A DNA stretch of 64,000 bases, taken from contig JANSXP010000013.1 in the NCBI GenBank assembly GCA_024742875.1, forward strand, positions 73,218 through 137,217, in the 5' to 3' direction. The notes beneath the pieces are model-generated. The model was given only the letters and a program-made list of their open reading frames with translations. It was not told the DNA's origin and did no database searches. Within the stretch, counting starts at the first letter, position 1. Each line of letters begins with the position of its first letter. Source of the DNA: Planctomycetaceae bacterium (lineage in GTDB: Bacteria; Planctomycetota; Planctomycetia; Planctomycetales; Planctomycetaceae). Of the stretch, positions 62,058-64,000 are shown piece after piece. The position numbers and the translations under genes were made by a program.

Positions 62058-63149
62058 ATGCGGCGTTTTGGTTTGGTATTTTCACTCCTGGCCGGGCTGA
62101 CAACAAGTGCCCAGGCGGACCTGATCTTCAACATCAGCAGTACGGGCAATGCACAGGCCGATGCGGCATTCGCCGCCGCCGGCAATTTCTGGTCGTCCAT
62201 CTACGACGACGATGTGACGATCAACATTACAGCCGGGTTTGCATCGCTGAGCCCGGGGGTCCTGGGTCAGGCGGGTTCCGCCCGGGTCGCCACCTCGTTT
62301 TCCACGTTTCGCAACGTGCTGCAGGCCGACATTTCGTCCGCTGATGACTCCACTTTTGCGAACACTCTGCCAACCGGCAGTGACTTCTCCGTTTACATCA
62401 ACGAAACAACCGAGGGGCTGGGGCCTGGCTTTGATGGCGCCTATGTCGATGATGATGGCGGTGCGAACAATGAAGTCGTGCGGATGACCCGCGCGAATGC
62501 CAAAGCACTGGGCCTGGTTTCCGGCACATCGACAGTGGAAGATGTGGCGATCACGTTCAGCACCAATTTCGACTGGGACTTCGACCCGACAAACGGAATC
62601 GTTGGCGGCCGATTCGATTTCGTGGGCGTCGCCATCCATGAGATTGGTCACGGTCTGGGCTTTGTCAGTGGTGTGGACGTGCTGGATCTGAACGACGATG
62701 GTGCATTCAGCGACAATGCGTTCACCTTCGTGAGTCCCGTGGACTTCGCCCGATTTTCACCCGACAGCATCGCGGCTGGTGCTGACATCGACTTCACGGC
62801 TGACAGCCGAGACAAGTTTTACTCAATCGACGGTGGCGTCACCGCCGGTGGCGGTCTGGTGGGCGGGATGAGCCACTTCTCCACGGGTGTCACCAACGGC
62901 GATGGGCGTCAGGCGAGTCACTGGAAAGACAATCTGGGTCTGGGAATTCTGGATCCCACCGCACGTCCACCGGGTCAGCTGAATGTGGTCACCGATCTGG
63001 ACCTGCAGTCGCTGGACATCATTGGCTGGGACCGCGCCGCACTGACGGCTGTGCCCGAGCCGTCGACACTCGCCGCGTTTGCCTTCGGGCTGGGATTTTT
63101 CGTTTGCCGTCAGCGACGTCGTCGAGAACAGGCCGATGAAGCCAACTGA
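62058..63149 (+). CDS. PEP-CTERM-anchored zinc metalloprotease (NF038122-like)
   Basis: The protein has 363 aa. A signal peptide (FGLVFSLLAGLTTSAQA) precedes a catalytic domain with FVGVAIHEIGHGLGFVSGVD (His194, Glu195, His198), a metzincin-like HExxHxxG site with Asp207 as a possible third ligand. The C terminus is a textbook PEP-CTERM tail: VPEPSTLAAFAFGLGFFVCRQRRRR, that is VPEP, a hydrophobic helix and an Arg cluster. Such tails are processed by an exosortase, which is not in this window. It should degrade or mature surface proteins and be tied to exopolysaccharide export. Confidence 0.92.
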   Translation: MRRFGLVFSLLAGLTTSAQADLIFNISSTGNAQADAAFAAAGNFWSSIYDDDVTINITAGFASLSPGVLGQAGSARVATSFSTFRNVLQADISSADDSTFANTLPTGSDFSVYINETTEGLGPGFDGAYVDDDGGANNEVVRMTRANAKALGLVSGTSTVEDVAITFSTNFDWDFDPTNGIVGGRFDFVGVAIHEIGHGLGFVSGVDVLDLNDDGAFSDNAFTFVSPVDFARFSPDSIAAGADIDFTADSRDKFYSIDGGVTAGGGLVGGMSHFSTGVTNGDGRQASHWKDNLGLGILDPTARPPGQLNVVTDLDLQSLDIIGWDRAALTAVPEPSTLAAFAFGLGFFVCRQRRRREQADEAN

Positions 63150-63308
63150 CCTGTCGAGCGCTGACTCGATTGTCCGCGCATCGTGAAATCGCGCCGCCAC
63201 GGAGGGCATCGCGTCTGGCGAACCGCCCGGCGTGCTTGTGTCTGTCCTGCAGGAATGTCATAGTCTGAGCAGCTCCTCACTGCTCACGTGACCCTGTGGA
63301 CCACACAC

Positions 63309-64000
63309 ATGCTTCGTCTGCTGACTGCGCTGATCTGCGCGACTGTCTGTTGGAACTGCTCGCCACTGTCTGCGAGCGAACGGCCCAATCTGGTCTTCAT
63401 CATTGCCGACGACTGCACCTATCTGGATATGCAGGTGTACGGCGGCCAGGCGAAGACTCCGCACCTGAATCAGCTGGCCAAAGAGGGTATGCAGTTCACA
63501 CGCTGCTTTCAGACGGCCCCCATGTGCTCGCCCACCCGGCATAATATTTATACCGGCATCTATCCGGTCAAAAGTGGCGCGTGGCCCAACCACACGCGGG
63601 TGTATGACGGAACAAAGTCGATTGCTCACTATCTGAAAGACGTGGGCTATCGTGTGGCTCTGTCCGGCAAGACTCACATTAACCCCCGGGAGTCGTTTCC
63701 CTTTGAGTATGACGGCGAATTCAAAACAGGAGACGTGAGCAAAGCCAGCCCTTATCCGACCATCAGCAAACTGATGGCCGAGTCTGCGCAGGCCGACACA
63801 CCCTTTTGTCTGTTTGCCTGTTCCAACGAACCACACACGCCATGGAACAAAGGCGACGCGTCTGCTTATCCGCCAGCTTCCCTGAAGCTCCCGCCATCGT
63901 GGGTCGACACGCCCGCGACTCGAGCCGCCTACTCGGCCTACCTGGCAGAAATCACCTACTTCGATGCCCAGTGCGGCAAACTACTGGCCCTGCTCAATCA
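63309..64000 (+). CDS. Secreted sulfatase, 3' end outside the window
   Basis: The frame starts at the ATG at 63309 and is open to the end of the window, so 230 residues are seen and the gene is 3'-truncated. A signal peptide (LRLLTALICATVCWNCSPLSAS) precedes RPNLVFIIADDCTYLDMQVYGG (metal site). TAPMCSPTRHNIYTGIYP is the sulfatase signature, with Cys73 (formylglycine) and Arg77. ALSGKTHINPR is the next conserved block (GKxH). It is the third sulfatase of the window, 159 bp after the PEP-CTERM protease gene. Confidence 0.95.
   Translation, partial: MLRLLTALICATVCWNCSPLSASERPNLVFIIADDCTYLDMQVYGGQAKTPHLNQLAKEGMQFTRCFQTAPMCSPTRHNIYTGIYPVKSGAWPNHTRVYDGTKSIAHYLKDVGYRVALSGKTHINPRESFPFEYDGEFKTGDVSKASPYPTISKLMAESAQADTPFCLFACSNEPHTPWNKGDASAYPPASLKLPPSWVDTPATRAAYSAYLAEITYFDAQCGKLLALLN

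Overview
The window looks like a stretch of chromosome from a Planctomycetota bacterium (Planctomycetaceae-like). The grounds are three formylglycine-type sulfatases, a sialate O-acetylesterase, a PEP-CTERM metalloprotease, a PQQ-type beta-propeller protein, a Bat-operon-type membrane protein, many signal-peptide proteins without close functional names, uniformly high G+C, and frequent GTG/TTG starts. I assign no species. I saw no rRNA, tRNA, IS element, CRISPR array or phage module, so this is core-like chromosome with one large glycan locus.

Region 1 (1-20.1 kb). The tail of a large membrane protein overlaps a caspase/C13-like secreted protein. These are followed by a TlpA-type thioredoxin protein, a zinc-ribbon protein, an HD phosphohydrolase, an SRPBCC protein and a DUF1223 protein. 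Next comes a tight formyltransferase / PIG-L deacetylase / sugar-phosphate transferase operon, a sialate O-acetylesterase, a TetR-RND efflux operon with a clear palindromic operator, an SDR dehydrogenase, a CaCA cation exchanger and a small secreted Tyr/Arg/Cys-rich protein.

Region 2 (20.2-38.5 kb). A flavoprotein, two RNA-modification enzymes, a sulfatase, a secreted protein of unknown function and an alpha/beta hydrolase come first. A metal-handling group follows: a His-rich lipoprotein, a second lipoprotein, and a convergent SO_0444-type permease carrying an HMA domain. Then comes a four-gene operon of a zinc-ribbon membrane protein, a trypsin-like protease, a divergent PARG-like macrodomain protein and a SUKH-like protein. 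This operon is my best candidate for an undescribed system.

Region 3 (38.8-51.6 kb). A surface-polysaccharide locus encodes a GT2, a TylF-like methyltransferase, an AlkP-superfamily protein, an SqdB-like epimerase with a Cys-rich N-terminal extension, a thioredoxin, two sulfotransferases, a CapD/PseB-like dehydratase, a Wzy-like polymerase/ligase, a Wzx-like flippase and a zinc-ribbon methyltransferase. Nine glycan-associated proteins in this locus and the 7-9.7 kb operon end in Ala-Ala, while none of the other proteins with a visible C terminus do.

Region 4 (51.6-64 kb). A minus-strand operon carries a response regulator, a sensor kinase, a YIL108W-like zinc metallopeptidase and a sulfatase. 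It is followed by a Tat-exported DUF3500 protein, a convergent intergenic array of ~106-bp repeats in inverted arrangement, a class II DAHP synthase, a small zinc-ribbon protein, a PQQ-like propeller, a PEP-CTERM metalloprotease and a sulfatase cut by the window end. The overall theme is building, exporting and degrading sulfated or modified glycans. Functions are assigned from motifs read by eye, with no database search.
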